Shown: positions 7,372-13,238 of the stretch, in pieces | Layout: each line of letters begins with the position of its first letter | Numbering within the stretch: position 1 is the first letter of the stretch | Assembly (NCBI GenBank): GCA_902463905.1 | Contig: CABQHF010000027.1 | Span: forward strand, 1 to 14,565 | Direction: 5' to 3' | DNA: 14,565 nt | DNA from: an uncultured Faecalibacterium sp. | GTDB lineage: Bacteria; Bacillota; Clostridia; Oscillospirales; Ruminococcaceae | Notes under the pieces: model-generated | The model's database searches: none | What the model was told of the DNA's origin: nothing | Seen by the model: the letters and a program-made list of their open reading frames with translations, nothing else | Translations under genes and position numbers: made by a program

Positions 7372-7817
7372 GTGGTTGCTCCTTTCGGTTGATAGTAAAT
7401 AAGCTGCAGCTGGATCTGTGCGCGGCAGGCCCCGCCCTCTGCTTCGAGGATGTAGCCGCTGGAGGTGACGGACACCTCCCGGACGGTGCGCCCGCTGCCC
7501 AGCTGCGGGAAATTGCGGGCCCGGCTCTGGCTGGCCACCCACTCGGTCAGATCGTCCCAGAAGCCGGACGCTGCCGCCTGCTGGGCGGTGTTGTCCGGGG
7601 TGTAGATGGTGTGGGAGGCCAAAACGTAGTTTTTCAGCCGGAGGGACCCGCTGAAGTAGCGCTTGAGCTCCGGGGCACCGGGCATGTCCAGGATGGTGTA
7701 TTCCTCGGCATCGCCGGTCAGGCCGCCCACCCGGAACGCCACGCCGTCCTCCTGTGCGGAGGCCACCAGCGGGCAGGTGCGCAGCCAGTCACGCATGGCC
7801 TGAATGGCAGGGGTCAT
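7368..7817 (-). CDS. Minor capsid 3-like / tail terminator (neck) protein
   Basis: A 149-residue protein in the slot directly before the major tail protein, where A118-type phages carry the Minor_capsid_3 family (PF12691-like), functionally a tail terminator or joining protein. The start at 7817 makes an ATGA overlap with the preceding stop. Seen are an N-terminal helix (MTPAIQAMRDWLRTCP), then strands such as YTILDMPGAPELKRYFSG, SLRLKNYVLASH, a helical FWDDLTEWVASQSRARNFP and a final strand RAQIQLQLIYYQPKG. This alternation is typical of tail terminators. The sequence identity is moderate recognition; the position is strong. Confidence 0.7.
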   Translation of the reverse strand: MTPAIQAMRDWLRTCPLVASAQEDGVAFRVGGLTGDAEEYTILDMPGAPELKRYFSGSLRLKNYVLASHTIYTPDNTAQQAAASGFWDDLTEWVASQSRARNFPQLGSGRTVREVSVTSSGYILEAEGGACRAQIQLQLIYYQPKGATT

Positions 7818-8257
7818 CTGGTTTCCTCCTTCATCACTGCTTTCCAGAACTGGTTCCACGAGATCTTGTTTGCGAGTTTGGAACGCTCGGCCCAGTAACT
7901 GCCGCGCCGTCCACCATCCCCGTGCAGGCCCTCACCCATGGGATGCAGGTAGTACTGCCGGCTGGCATAGGGTGTTGACCAGATAATCTCGCCGGTCTCG
8001 TAGTCGGTGGCAATGTTTGCGGAACCGTCCAGCATACCGGTCTCAAAGGGCACGAACGGGTGGGTGTCCCGGATGATGCGCTGCATGAGCTTGCCCCGGC
8101 CCGTGACCATGGCCCGGGTCAGGTTGGCACCAACGTCCTTGTTCCAGCGGATCTGCGCGGTGCACTTTCCGCTGCGGTGCTGCACTGTGAACAGGGTGCC
8201 CATGGGTGTGGTGATGGTCAGGCGTCCGCCGTGGCTCTTGTCCCAGATGGTGGCCAT
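7814..8257 (-). CDS. Minor capsid 2-like head-tail joining protein
   Basis: A 147-residue protein at the head-completion position, of the Minor_capsid_2 / HK97 gp10-like type (PF11114-like). Two ATGs compete: 8278 would overlap the previous gene by 17 nt, while 8257 lies 4 nt after its stop with AGGGAG in good spacing, so 8257 is chosen. The region VTGRGKLMQRIIRDTHPFVP, FETGMLDGSA, then IIWSTPYASRQYYLHPMGEG is the conserved core I recognise from these joining proteins. The C-terminus (SYWAERSKLANKISWNQFWK) matches the usual capsid-joining ending with a Trp-rich helix. It ends in an ATGA overlap with the next gene. Confidence 0.75.
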   Translation of the reverse strand: MATIWDKSHGGRLTITTPMGTLFTVQHRSGKCTAQIRWNKDVGANLTRAMVTGRGKLMQRIIRDTHPFVPFETGMLDGSANIATDYETGEIIWSTPYASRQYYLHPMGEGLHGDGGRRGSYWAERSKLANKISWNQFWKAVMKEETR

Positions 8258-8261
8258 GCCG

Positions 8262-8663
8262 TCATCTCCCTTCCACATGCCAGTGCGGCAGCAGGGGCTC
8301 CCGGTTGTCCGAGACTGCCGCCACCGTGCAGCAGGGGTGCGTCTTTTCCAGCCGGGCGTATTCCTCGGCGGTCAGGCTCTGCACCGCACCCTGCACCACC
8401 TTCCAGCCCCGCTTGAGCGTCCAGTGCTTTGCCTTTTCGGCAGCGGGCAGGGCTGCCCACTGCACATAGGGCAGGTAGCCCAGGGTGCAAACGCTGGCCG
8501 GGATGCGGATTTGGATGGTGCGCTCGGGGTCCTTGCTGGTGCCGGTGCCGGAGGTGTCCAGCTTTTCCCGCCAGCTGCAGGCCGGGAACACCCAGCACTT
8601 GGGCGTGTCGGTGTCGGCCTTGGGGTCGTGGATGAGGTTCACCACGGTAACGGTCGTGGTCAT
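8262..8663 (-). CDS. Head completion protein candidate (DUF6751 / minor capsid 1-like slot)
   Basis: A 133-residue protein beginning MTTTVTVVNLIHDPKAD. The start at 8663 is chosen because it sits 2 nt past the previous stop with a GGGGG-type SD; the longer frame to 8774 would run through the neighbouring gene. Motifs include TPKCWVFPACSWREKLD, RTIQIRIPASV, GYLPYVQWAALPA and HWTLKRGWKVVQGAV. This pattern reminds me of DUF6751 proteins, which occupy the second connector slot in Clostridia prophages. Function is inferred from position between the first connector and the Minor_capsid_2-like gene: probably a stopper or neck component. The last residues (REPLLPHWHVEGR) are open-ended in character and were not matched to a domain. 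Confidence 0.65.
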   Translation of the reverse strand: MTTTVTVVNLIHDPKADTDTPKCWVFPACSWREKLDTSGTGTSKDPERTIQIRIPASVCTLGYLPYVQWAALPAAEKAKHWTLKRGWKVVQGAVQSLTAEEYARLEKTHPCCTVAAVSDNREPLLPHWHVEGR

Positions 8664-8664
8664 C

Positions 8665-9039
8665 TCATTCGATCCCCCTGTACAGCAGGCCGTGAGGGTC
8701 AGTACCGAGAGCGTTCTGCAGCACGTGCCAGGCCTCGAAGCGCACCGCAGCGGACAGGCTGGCGTTTGCCGCAAAGGTTACGCTGTAGCCGTCGTTGGAG
8801 ACGCTCTGTGCGCCCGGCGCGGCACCCACAGCCAGCTTTGCGGCCAGCAGATCCACGATCTGGGCACAGGCATCCGCCAGCATCTGACGGCAGCTCTCGC
8901 ACACGGCGGCATGGGGTTCCGCCTTGCCGAAGGTCGCGCTGTCGATGAGGCGGGACGCCCGGCTGCACAGCACACCGAACGCCAGCTCACTCACCGTGCC
9001 GCCCGCCGCCTGGTACTCCGGGTAGGTGCAGTAGTTCAT
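8665..9039 (-). CDS. Head-tail connector / adaptor protein
   Basis: A 124-residue protein directly after the major capsid gene, where head-tail connector (gp6/gp15-like adaptor) proteins lie. The start at 9039-9037 has AAGGAGG upstream that overlaps the capsid stop codon. It opens MNYCTYPEYQAAGG, followed by helices with a CESC pair (VCESCRQMLADACAQIVDLL) and SVSNDGYSVTFAANASL, and ends with the adaptor-type tail LGTDPHGLLYRGIE. The largely helical plan and the GLLYRG end fit adaptor rings that dock on the portal. The CESC could bind a metal, but no second pair was seen. Confidence 0.75.
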   Translation of the reverse strand: MNYCTYPEYQAAGGTVSELAFGVLCSRASRLIDSATFGKAEPHAAVCESCRQMLADACAQIVDLLAAKLAVGAAPGAQSVSNDGYSVTFAANASLSAAVRFEAWHVLQNALGTDPHGLLYRGIE

Positions 9040-9053
9040 GGGCGGGGCCCTCC

Positions 9054-9914
9054 TTACGCCTCGATGCGCTTGATGTACAGGGTCTTGGGCTTGGACACCT
9101 TGATGCCGTACACCTTGCGGCCCTGCACAGCGGACGCGCCAATGTACTTGCCGGAGCCGCCCAGATCCTGCAGGTGCACGGGGGTCTGCCACTCCATCAC
9201 ACGGTGGCACCAGTTGGGGTGGCCGCAGATGAACTCGGTGGTAGTTTTCTTGGTGCTGACACGGGTGGTGTTCTCGAAGTCCATGTTGTTGGATTCGTAC
9301 ACCGCAAAGCCGGCGATCTGACCCACCGCACCGGTCTGCACCAGCTGCTGGGACAGGTCACCCTGCTTGATGAACTTGTCATCCTGCATGAGGATCTCCA
9401 GATACTCAGGGCTGACGATCATAAAGCGGCCGGTCTGGGGCACGCCGTTGCGGCTCAGGGTGCGCTTGGCGGCCAGAGCCTCTTTGTAGGCGGTGGAAGC
9501 GGTGCAGGCGGTCTTGGTGGCGCTGATGGTAGCACCGGTTGCACTCTGCAGCGCCTCGATGGACTTCTTGTCGATGGACAGGGCCATGGAGTAGGCGGCG
9601 CTGTCCAGACGCTCGGCGGTGATGCCGTCGGGCACGGATGCAGCGTCAAAGCCGTCGATGATCTCATTGACAGCCTCGTCGTTGTCGATGTCCAGATCCA
9701 GATAGGTGGTGGTGCCGGCATCGGCGTCCACGCCGTTTGCCTTGTCGTATGCCTTGACGGCCACCTCGGTGTCACGCACCGGGATCTTGACCTTGCCGGC
9801 CTTGGGGCTGCCCTCGTAGCGGGTGTTGAAGATCGCACCGTCACGGGTGACCAGAGTGGCCCGCAGCTTTGCGTCTACCAGAGCGGAATACCGCTCCTGA
9901 TTTGCATGTGCCAT
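9054..9914 (-). CDS. Major capsid protein (HK97-fold type)
   Basis: The main shell protein, 286 residues, directly after the scaffold gene and before the connectors. It has a clear AAAGGAG site before the ATG at 9914. The N-terminus (NQERYSALVDAKLRATLVTR) contains the familiar leading helix. It is followed by KVKIPVRDTEVAVKAYDKAN (E-loop-like region), a long helix region around residues 75-130 (DEAVNEIIDGFDAASVPDGI, AERLDSAAYSMALSIDKKSI) and the conserved-looking FMIVSPEYLEILMQDDKFIK and VQTGAVGQIAGFAVYESNNM (late A-domain). No N-terminal delta domain or prohead protease is present in this window, consistent with a separately encoded scaffold. The gap to the scaffold gene is 17 nt. Confidence 0.85.
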   Translation of the reverse strand: MAHANQERYSALVDAKLRATLVTRDGAIFNTRYEGSPKAGKVKIPVRDTEVAVKAYDKANGVDADAGTTTYLDLDIDNDEAVNEIIDGFDAASVPDGITAERLDSAAYSMALSIDKKSIEALQSATGATISATKTACTASTAYKEALAAKRTLSRNGVPQTGRFMIVSPEYLEILMQDDKFIKQGDLSQQLVQTGAVGQIAGFAVYESNNMDFENTTRVSTKKTTTEFICGHPNWCHRVMEWQTPVHLQDLGGSGKYIGASAVQGRKVYGIKVSKPKTLYIKRIEA

Positions 9915-9931
9915 GTTGAACTCCTTTCAGT

Positions 9932-10483
9932 TTACAGGTTCAGTTCGGGATTCAGGGACTTAAAGGCGGCTTCCACACCATTGGATTCGTTGGCGGGCGG
10001 TGCGCCATGCTCAGCGCCGGTAGAGACCACGGCCACGCCGGCGGCACCGTCCTCACCAAAGGCCCACGGGTTTGCTTTGGCGGCTTCGTCCAGCGCCTTG
10101 GCGATGTCGGCAGAGCGGTCGGCAGAGCCCTTCAGGCTGTCCACGTCCAGCAGGGCGCGCACAGCCTTGACGCTGCGGCCTTTCTTGCCGAGGATGGCGG
10201 TGTTCAGGGCGCTGTCAAAGGCAAAGCCGTCCGCCTGGGCCTTCATGTCGGCCTGCAGCTTTGTCAGCTCGGCCTCGTACTCCTCGGGCTTCTTCTTGCC
10301 TTCAAAGGCTTTCAGGCCGTCCTGGGCGGTCTTGAGCTGGGCGTTTGCGTTGTCCAGCTGGGCCTGCAGGGCAGTGGCGGCGGCCTTTTCGCGGTTGACG
10401 TCGTTGCCGTTCTCCTGCATGATCCAGTTCAGCTGTTCCTCGGTAATGCCGGGGATCTTGTTCTTCACATCTTCACGTTTCAT
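9932..10483 (-). CDS. Capsid scaffold protein, phage minor structural GP20 family
   Basis: A 183-residue coiled-coil protein that would shape the procapsid and then leave it. I choose the ATG at 10483-10481 behind AAAGGAG; the longer frame to 10855 would cross the tRNA and the terminator. Residues 9-27 (KIPGITEEQLNWIMQENG) form the GP20-type N-terminal motif. Residues 30-85 are a long Ala/Gln/Lys/Glu coiled coil. Residues 86-137 (FAFDSALNTAILGKKGRSVK, AVRALLDVDSLKGS) match the GP20 core (PF06810-like), and the C-terminus is a short helical capsid-binding-like end (VEAAFKSLNPELNL). It lies directly before the major capsid gene. Confidence 0.88.
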   Translation of the reverse strand: MKREDVKNKIPGITEEQLNWIMQENGNDVNREKAAATALQAQLDNANAQLKTAQDGLKAFEGKKKPEEYEAELTKLQADMKAQADGFAFDSALNTAILGKKGRSVKAVRALLDVDSLKGSADRSADIAKALDEAAKANPWAFGEDGAAGVAVVSTGAEHGAPPANESNGVEAAFKSLNPELNL

Positions 10484-10525
10484 GGTGGAAAAGCTCCTTT
10501 CTGTGGGGAAAACCTCGGTTTGGTG

Positions 10526-10545
10526 ACACGGTTCTCCGTCCGTGT
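10526..10545 (-). other. Hairpin in the leader of the scaffold gene
   Basis: ACACGG and CCGTGT form a 6-bp stem around an 8-nt loop in the untranslated leader between tRNA and scaffold start. No T-run follows, so it is not an intrinsic terminator. It may protect or process the transcript. Small hairpins are common in GC-rich DNA, so this is weak. Confidence 0.4.
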
Positions 10546-10588
10546 TCGGTTGTGGGCGGGGTACGCGCCGCCCGCCGCTATGGCTGCT

Positions 10589-10606
10589 CCCGACACAAAT
10601 GTCGGG
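10589..10606 (-). other. Hairpin just behind the tRNA 3' end
   Basis: CCCGACA and TGTCGGG form a 7-bp stem with a 4-nt loop, starting 5 nt after the encoded CCA. No T-run follows. It could act as a 3' processing landmark or protective structure for the tRNA precursor. Confidence 0.5.
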
Positions 10607-10610
10607 GACA

Positions 10611-10687
10611 TGGCACCGTTTGCAGGGATCGAACCTGCCGCTTCCGGTTTTGGAGACCGGCGCTCTTCCAACATGAGCTAAAACGGC
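10611..10687 (-). tRNA. tRNA-Trp (anticodon CCA), CCA tail encoded
   Basis: The minus strand folds into a complete 77-nt cloverleaf: acceptor GCCGTTT/AAACGGT (6 Watson-Crick pairs plus a G-U at 1-72), D stem GCTC/GAGC, anticodon stem CCGGT/ACCGG with loop CTCCAAA, 5-nt variable loop, T stem GCAGG/CCTGC with loop TTCGATC. Discriminator G73 is followed by a genome-encoded CCA. The anticodon CCA lies at 10651-10653. G73 is normal for tRNA-Trp. The gene is inside the head operon, 3 nt after the T-run of the lipoprotein terminator, so it needs read-through or a promoter that overlaps the terminator. It is read in the same direction as the structural genes. Confidence 0.95.
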
Positions 10688-10690
10688 ATG

Positions 10691-10730
10691 AAAAAACCAC
10701 TGTTGTGCCTTTAGAGGGCATACAGTGGTT
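10691..10730 (-). terminator. Rho-independent terminator after the lipoprotein gene
   Basis: On the minus strand AACCACTGT pairs with ACAGTGGTT (9 bp), with an inner TGCC/GGCA pair in the loop, and is followed by a run of six T, two of which belong to the stem end. It lies 28 nt behind the lipoprotein stop and 3 nt before the tRNA. Confidence 0.9.
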
Positions 10731-10757
10731 AAAATGGGGGATTTTAGTGAATGTTCT

Positions 10758-11138
10758 TTACGGCTTGACCTCAACGCTGGGCAGGATGTCCGTGTGGAAG
10801 TACAGCTTGTAGTGGTAGGGGTCGGTATGGGTGCCGGTAATGTCCTCGACCACATACATGGTGTAGTCGTTCAGATAGATATAATTCTTGCGGTAGGTAT
10901 CCGGGCCGACCTTCACCGTGCAGACCAGCTCGTTGTTCGAGTTGTTGGAGATGGACATGTAGCCCTCGGCCTCAATGATGACCTTATCGGTGCGGGCGTT
11001 GTAAACGGTGATCTTGCGCTCACTCTCAAAGTAATCGGCCTGCTTGGAGATGTTGTAGTTGGCCTTGTCGGCCTCACTGGTACAGCCACACAGCAGAATG
11101 GATGCAGCCAGCGCAAGGGCAAGAAGAATCTTTTTCAT
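10758..11138 (-). CDS. Phage-encoded lipoprotein (beta-sandwich lipoprotein family), probable moron
   Basis: A 126-residue secreted lipoprotein. The N-terminus MKKILLALALAASILLCGC is a short signal peptide with a lipobox LCGC (lipidated Cys19; the Cys at -2 is unusual). The mature part begins TSEADKANYNISKQADYFES, followed by RKITVYNARTDKVIIEAEGY, the VKVGPDTYRKNYIYLNDYTM block and YHYKLYFHTDILPSVEVKP. I recognise this pattern from the beta-sandwich lipoproteins encoded by many phages. AAAGGAA precedes the ATG. The gene is the only secreted product here and is bracketed by terminators, typical for a moron expressed from the prophage. A role at the cell surface, for instance blocking superinfection like other phage lipoproteins, is inference. 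It is not needed for virion structure as far as can be seen. Confidence 0.82.
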   Translation of the reverse strand: MKKILLALALAASILLCGCTSEADKANYNISKQADYFESERKITVYNARTDKVIIEAEGYMSISNNSNNELVCTVKVGPDTYRKNYIYLNDYTMYVVEDITGTHTDPYHYKLYFHTDILPSVEVKP

Positions 11139-11171
11139 GGTTCGTTCCTTTCTGTAAAAATGGGCAAAAGA

Positions 11172-11199
11172 AAACCACCGTCCGGGTGGATGGTGGTTT
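11172..11199 (-). terminator. Rho-independent terminator after the toxin / candidate immunity genes
   Basis: On the minus strand AAACCACC and GGTGGTTT form an 8-bp stem, extended by TCC/GGA around an ACCC loop after one mismatch, followed by TCTTTT. It lies 4 nt behind the TAA of the candidate immunity gene. Confidence 0.87.
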
Positions 11200-11203
11200 A
11201 ATC

Positions 11204-11467
11204 TTATTTTTGGTAGGCCATGCTGGGCGGAATCGGAAGTGACGGGCCAGCGTCATCACGCTTCATGATGAACACCAGATCCATCCAATCCGTCATACGG
11301 CCAGATTCCTTGAAAATGATAACAGGAGTAATACCCAGCGGCTTGACGTTTGGGTCGCCTCCCCAGAAAAACCAGCAATCGCCAAGATCACGAATTTCTG
11401 TCAAGCCGCCTCGGCCGAACTTTGCCAGCTCCTCATTTGCCATTTTGCAGGCTTCACTCAGTGTCAT
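11204..11467 (-). CDS. Candidate immunity protein for the MuF-type toxin
   Basis: An 87-residue cytosolic protein (no signal peptide or membrane segment). The ATG at 11467-11465 has GAGGGGG 8 nt upstream and shares 14 nt with the 3' end of the toxin gene; the upstream ATG at 11503 lacks a suitable site. Motifs: an N-terminal helix (MTLSEACKMANEELAKF), then GDCWFFWGGDPN, PLGITPVIIFKESGRM and LVFIMKRD. The W-F-F plus PVIIFKESG pattern resembles small Imm35-like/YrhB-type immunity proteins, but this is similarity by eye. Its place, size and overlap with the toxin tail make it the natural antidote, which would protect the lysogen. It is AT-richer than the neighbours, like the toxin tip, so both likely travelled together. 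A terminator follows directly. Confidence 0.68.
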   Translation of the reverse strand: MTLSEACKMANEELAKFGRGGLTEIRDLGDCWFFWGGDPNVKPLGITPVIIFKESGRMTDWMDLVFIMKRDDAGPSLPIPPSMAYQK

Positions 11468-13238
11468 GATGAACCCCCTCGCAGCACATACCGATGGTGT
11501 CATTCAACTCTGCATTATCAATTCGCATCAGAAGCGTTTCACCATCCATAGCTTTTGAAAAGTAGTCCCGGCAATTGATGAAACCGTTTTGCGGGTCACG
11601 GAAAAATGTTCTTCCATTTTTCTGCTCTGCAACGAATGCATGGGCGGAATTTTTGAATCCCACAACAACCTCTGCCCGGGCTCCATCGCCCCACTCTGCC
11701 ATGCGTTGTTGAATTTCCTCAAAGCCATTGCCTTGTGGAAAGTTCTCAATCTTGGCACCGTTGAACATGGCACCCATGTTTTTCACCTGAGCGAGTTCAT
11801 CCCCGGCAAATGTAGGCTTTGCGGCAACGTCATAACCACGCCGCCGCATTTCGTAGGTCGGGACGCATTTCTGGCAGTTTCTGCGATACTCAATAGCTTC
11901 ATTAAATTTCGGGTTGGACGCTATCGTGTCTGATGCTGACGAATGGCCTCCTTCGATTTTTTCCCAACTGAGCCATGGTTTTTCAGAAACCGTTTTAATG
12001 TCAGTATACATGAAATTCTCGGAGGATTCAATCTTTTCAGACCCCAGCAACGGCTTTGACTGTGCAGAATTCTTTGCCGCCCATCCAGCCTTGCTGGCTT
12101 CACTCCGCCCGAACTTCGGCACGCTGGTGCGGGCGCTGTCTACTCTGCCGCCGGTGGCCTTGGCAAACTCGCTCAGGCTCTGGCGGGCCGCCCGCAGGCG
12201 CACGGCGCTGTCGGTGGTGTCAGACCCGGCGGCGCTCTCGGCCAGATACCGCTTTTTCCACTTGCGGACGTTCCGCTCTCTAGCCCGCTGCATCTGGTTG
12301 ATCTCGTACTGGGTGTACAGTTTGCCGTTGTACTCGATGTTCCGGGCGTTCAGCTCCTGCAGGCTCTCCTCCGTCCAGGTGGGCGGGTCGCCCAGCTCAG
12401 GGAACACGGCAAAGAAGGTGTGGCGGCAGTTCCATCCGTAAATGCCAGCGCCGGTGCCGTAGCCGGTGGCCTGCTCGAAGTCCGGGTAATGCACGCCCAG
12501 ATAGTCCACAGCGCCGCCCCGGTGAAAGCGCCGGCCCTGCCACTCGGCGTGACTGGGGCGGGCACCGCCATGTGCCGAGGTCTCCACGAACTCCGCACCC
12601 ATCTCGTCCATGCGGGCTTCCTGCAGCTTGCCTGCGGTCTGGTTGACGCCGGTGAGCACCGCCCGGCGGGCCGCTACTTCCAGCGTGTCGGTGTGGCCGC
12701 TGGGGTAGGTGATCTCCGGCATATCGTCTGCAAGGCTGTCTACGGCCTGTTTGACGGCGGTTTTGTAGTCAAAGGCACCGGTGCTCACCTTGCCCCAAGC
12801 GACGTCCAGCGTGCGCTCAAAGGCCCCGGAGACGGTGTTTGCCGTGGTGGCCGTGAGGTTTTGCCAGGTGCCGCAGGTCTGCCGGGCCCCGGCGTTGAGC
12901 AGGTTGTTCAGGGCGGCGCTCTCTTCAAAGGGCGTGGGCTCCAGCCCGTAATGATAATAGATGGCATCTTCCCGCTCCATGGCCTCGGTGGCTGCTTCTT
13001 TCAGCAGGCGGCGGATGGTCGCCTCGCTCTTGCCGCTGTACTTGGCCAGCAGCTTGACCACGTTCTCCCGCACCGCTTCGGTCTGCTGGTAGCGCCACAG
13101 CTGCCAGTTGGCCGTCTCGGTGAGGGTACCCATTTTGCCGATGCGCCGGGCGACATCCTGTAAGATCTCATCCTCGACCTGCTGGGCCAGCTGTACAAAG
13201 GCGTCCGGCATGGCATCGAGGTAGCTCGGCGGCAGCAT
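11454..13238 (-). CDS. Minor head protein (Phage_min_cap2 / MuF-like) with C-terminal papain-fold toxin domain
   Basis: A 594-residue fusion. Residues 1-290 are a minor capsid protein of the Phage_min_cap2 type (PF06152-like): helical N-terminus, ETSAHGGARPSHAEWQGRRF at 219-238, GYGTGAGIYGWNCRH at 259-273 and the FPEL that follows. It sits between portal and scaffold, as expected for a protein bound to the portal vertex. Residues about 300-440 are a charged linker. Residues about 445-580 form a papain-fold domain of the Tox-PL (PF15644-like, possible glutamine deamidase) type. It has NCQKCVPTYEMRRRGYDV (likely nucleophile Cys455, second Cys458), NSAHAFVAEQ (His533), FFRDPQNG (Asp548) and LLMRIDNAEL. 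Temperate phages encode such MuF polymorphic toxins, perhaps injected with DNA or acting against rival bacteria. It starts on TGATG with the portal stop. From roughly residue 375 on the DNA is clearly AT-richer, marking a swapped toxin tip. Confidence 0.88.
   Translation of the reverse strand: MLPPSYLDAMPDAFVQLAQQVEDEILQDVARRIGKMGTLTETANWQLWRYQQTEAVRENVVKLLAKYSGKSEATIRRLLKEAATEAMEREDAIYYHYGLEPTPFEESAALNNLLNAGARQTCGTWQNLTATTANTVSGAFERTLDVAWGKVSTGAFDYKTAVKQAVDSLADDMPEITYPSGHTDTLEVAARRAVLTGVNQTAGKLQEARMDEMGAEFVETSAHGGARPSHAEWQGRRFHRGGAVDYLGVHYPDFEQATGYGTGAGIYGWNCRHTFFAVFPELGDPPTWTEESLQELNARNIEYNGKLYTQYEINQMQRARERNVRKWKKRYLAESAAGSDTTDSAVRLRAARQSLSEFAKATGGRVDSARTSVPKFGRSEASKAGWAAKNSAQSKPLLGSEKIESSENFMYTDIKTVSEKPWLSWEKIEGGHSSASDTIASNPKFNEAIEYRRNCQKCVPTYEMRRRGYDVAAKPTFAGDELAQVKNMGAMFNGAKIENFPQGNGFEEIQQRMAEWGDGARAEVVVGFKNSAHAFVAEQKNGRTFFRDPQNGFINCRDYFSKAMDGETLLMRIDNAELNDTIGMCCEGVHHDTE

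Noticed and set aside
10611..10687. The tRNA as a phage attachment site or remnant of integration
   Set aside because: It is a complete gene in the middle of the structural operon, with no integrase beside it and no second copy of its 3' end in the window.
9932..10855. A 307-codon version of the scaffold gene starting at 10855
   Set aside because: It would read through the tRNA and a terminator; the internal ATG at 10483 has a strong AAAGGAG and gives the usual GP20 N-terminus.
11139..11260. A promoter for the lipoprotein (TAAGAT on the minus strand near 11201-11206)
   Set aside because: The -10-like hexamer matches only four of six positions, has no acceptable -35 partner, and initiation would fall inside the terminator stem.
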